6,376 nucleotides of DNA, from positions 1 to 6,376 of the forward strand of contig JBKPSJ010000268.1 in the NCBI GenBank assembly GCA_046765875.1. The letters are read 5' to 3'. Made by a program: the position numbers and the translations under genes. Below the pieces are notes generated by a model that was not told where the DNA came from, ran no database searches, and saw only the letters and a program-made list of their open reading frames with translations. Origin of the DNA: DASRHY01 sp046765875. Lineage in GTDB: Bacteria; Actinomycetota; Actinomycetes; Propionibacteriales; Kribbellaceae. This document shows positions 5,485 to 6,376 of this stretch, piece after piece (position 1 is the stretch's first letter; the number at the start of each line of letters is the position of its first letter).

Positions 5485-6347
5485 GCGACCATCGGCCCGG
5501 CTGATGCCAGCAGATCCGCCGCCGCGGGGTCGTGCGCCGCGAGGATGGTCAGGCCGGGGAGTTCCGTACGCAAAGCATTGACATCGGCGACCATGCTGCG
5601 GAGCTGTGACTTCTTGCCGACGCCTGGTATCTCGCCGGCCGCGAGAAGGTCGGCGTCGTACGTCAGGTCTCCGACAAGTAGCAGCGGCGTCCGGCCCGGA
5701 CGGCGTACCAGCATCGAGAGCGAACCGGGCGTGTGGCCGGGAGTCGGCAGCAACACCAGGCTGCCGTCGCCGAACAAGTCATGACCGGTGCCGAACGGGC
5801 CAAGCCCGGCGAGTGGCTCCGGCGTCACCTGGCGCCACCGGAGCTTGGGCAACTCGATGTGGTCGCGCAGGTACCCGCGGGCGGCGGCCAACGGCCGGCG
5901 CATCGATCGCCACTCGGTGTCGCTGACGACGACCTCGGCACCGGGCAGCTCGGGCAGTCCGCCGATGTGGTCCTGGTGGAGGTGGGACAGGACGGCCGTG
6001 TGCACGTCGGACGGCTGGTGCCCGAGTGCGGCCAGCATGCCGGTCAGCGTTTGGTCGAGCCCGATGTCGAACCGGGCCAGCCGGTTGTACACCACGCCGT
6101 TGAGCCCGCCCGGGAAGTAGCCCGGCTCGGTGACCGACGCCCGGTCCTGGCCCGTGTCGAACAGAACGAGACCTTCGCGATGCTCGATCACGTACACGTT
6201 GATCGGGCGCGGACCGGTCCAGCGGCGCGAGGTAGCGAGCCAGACATAGGTGTTCTTGCGGGTCGGCCCGACGTGCTCGGGGCGGATCCGCACGGTGCCG
6301 GTGCTCAGCACCGAGACAGCAGTGATCGGGTCGTTGTCAAATGTCAT
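5481..6347 (-). CDS. Metallo-beta-lactamase-fold hydrolase, AHL-lactonase-like
   Basis: A 288-residue metallo-beta-lactamase-fold enzyme with a full two-zinc site: HLHQDH (H122, H124, D126, H127), H205 in GHTPGS, D227 in GDLTY and H272 in AAHD. Y230 stands three residues after D227, the same D-x-x-Y spacing as D191/Y194 of the AHL lactonase AiiA. The DTG turn is at 65-67. I place it with the N-acyl homoserine lactonase-like group, but other lactone or ester substrates are equally possible. No signal peptide is visible, so it is probably cytosolic. I prefer the ATG at 6347: a -10 box TAATCT ends 7 bases before it and no Shine-Dalgarno is seen. The in-frame ATG at 6368 would add 7 residues but lies inside the palindrome and ahead of that -10 box. 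The stop overlaps the marR start by ATGA. Confidence 0.88.
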   Translation of the reverse strand: MTFDNDPITAVSVLSTGTVRIRPEHVGPTRKNTYVWLATSRRWTGPRPINVYVIEHREGLVLFDTGQDRASVTEPGYFPGGLNGVVYNRLARFDIGLDQTLTGMLAALGHQPSDVHTAVLSHLHQDHIGGLPELPGAEVVVSDTEWRSMRRPLAAARGYLRDHIELPKLRWRQVTPEPLAGLGPFGTGHDLFGDGSLVLLPTPGHTPGSLSMLVRRPGRTPLLLVGDLTYDADLLAAGEIPGVGKKSQLRSMVADVNALRTELPGLTILAAHDPAAADLLASAGPMVA

Positions 6348-6354
6348 GCAATTT

Positions 6355-6360
6355 AGATTA
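6355..6360 (-). promoter_or_regulatory. -10 box of the hydrolase-marR operon
   Basis: On the minus strand TAATCT (6360-6355), matching TANNNT, is followed by 7 bases and then the ATG at 6347. Transcription would therefore start at or next to the start codon, giving a leaderless mRNA. The -35 would lie at about 6378-6383, outside the window. Confidence 0.5.
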
Positions 6361-6362
6361 CA

Positions 6363-6376
6363 CGACATGTATGTCG
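6363..6376. promoter_or_regulatory. Palindrome, candidate MarR operator
   Basis: CGACAT-GT-ATGTCG is a perfect inverted repeat with 6-base arms and a 2-base centre. It ends exactly at the window edge, so the arms may continue. It stands 2 bases upstream of the -10 box of the hydrolase-marR operon, in the spacer where a bound dimer would block RNA polymerase. Autoregulation by the operon's own MarR protein is the simplest reading, by inference. Confidence 0.55.

Noticed and set aside
5733..6356. A 207-codon plus-strand frame opposite the hydrolase gene
   Set aside because: The opposite strand encodes a complete metallo-beta-lactamase-fold protein with all motifs; this frame is Gly/Arg/Val-rich without a domain.

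Overview
The window reads as high-GC actinobacterial chromosome. Evidence: GC-rich third codon positions throughout, a GTG start, an F420-type luciferase-like oxidoreductase, a small SRP RNA of actinobacterial type, TANNNT-type -10 boxes and one apparently leaderless gene. I cannot name the genus. There is no insertion sequence, phage gene, CRISPR array or other sign of recent transfer. The gene content is ordinary; the novelty is in small non-coding structures.

Left part (1-1321, all minus strand): the 5' part of an FHA-domain membrane protein gene, open at the left edge, then a 240-base gap without a convincing gene, then a complete tRNA-Ser(GGA) with encoded CCA and its own promoter.

Middle (1322-2450): three imperfect copies of a 20-base repeat spaced 54 and 49 bases apart, a minus-strand luciferase-like (LLM) F420-dependent oxidoreductase gene, and, divergent from it on the plus strand, the small SRP RNA (ffs). 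tRNA-Ser close to ffs recalls the tRNA-Ser/ffs/dnaX neighbourhood of many actinobacteria, but here nadE follows ffs and the LLM gene lies between the two RNAs.

Plus-strand block (2472-4970): ammonia-dependent NAD+ synthetase nadE, then an acyl-CoA dehydrogenase behind its own candidate promoter and a perfect palindrome, then a YbaK/EbsC-family deacylase 21 bases downstream and probably in the same transcript.

Right part (5017-6347, minus strand): a two-gene operon in which a metallo-beta-lactamase-fold hydrolase of the AHL-lactonase-like group is followed by a MarR-family regulator with a 4-base ATGA overlap. The hydrolase gene seems to lack a Shine-Dalgarno site and to start at its transcription start. 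A perfect 14-base palindrome just upstream of its -10 box is a good candidate operator for the MarR protein. A hairpin lies between the convergent ybaK-like and marR genes. The two palindromes in the window share the half-site CGACA/TGTCG.
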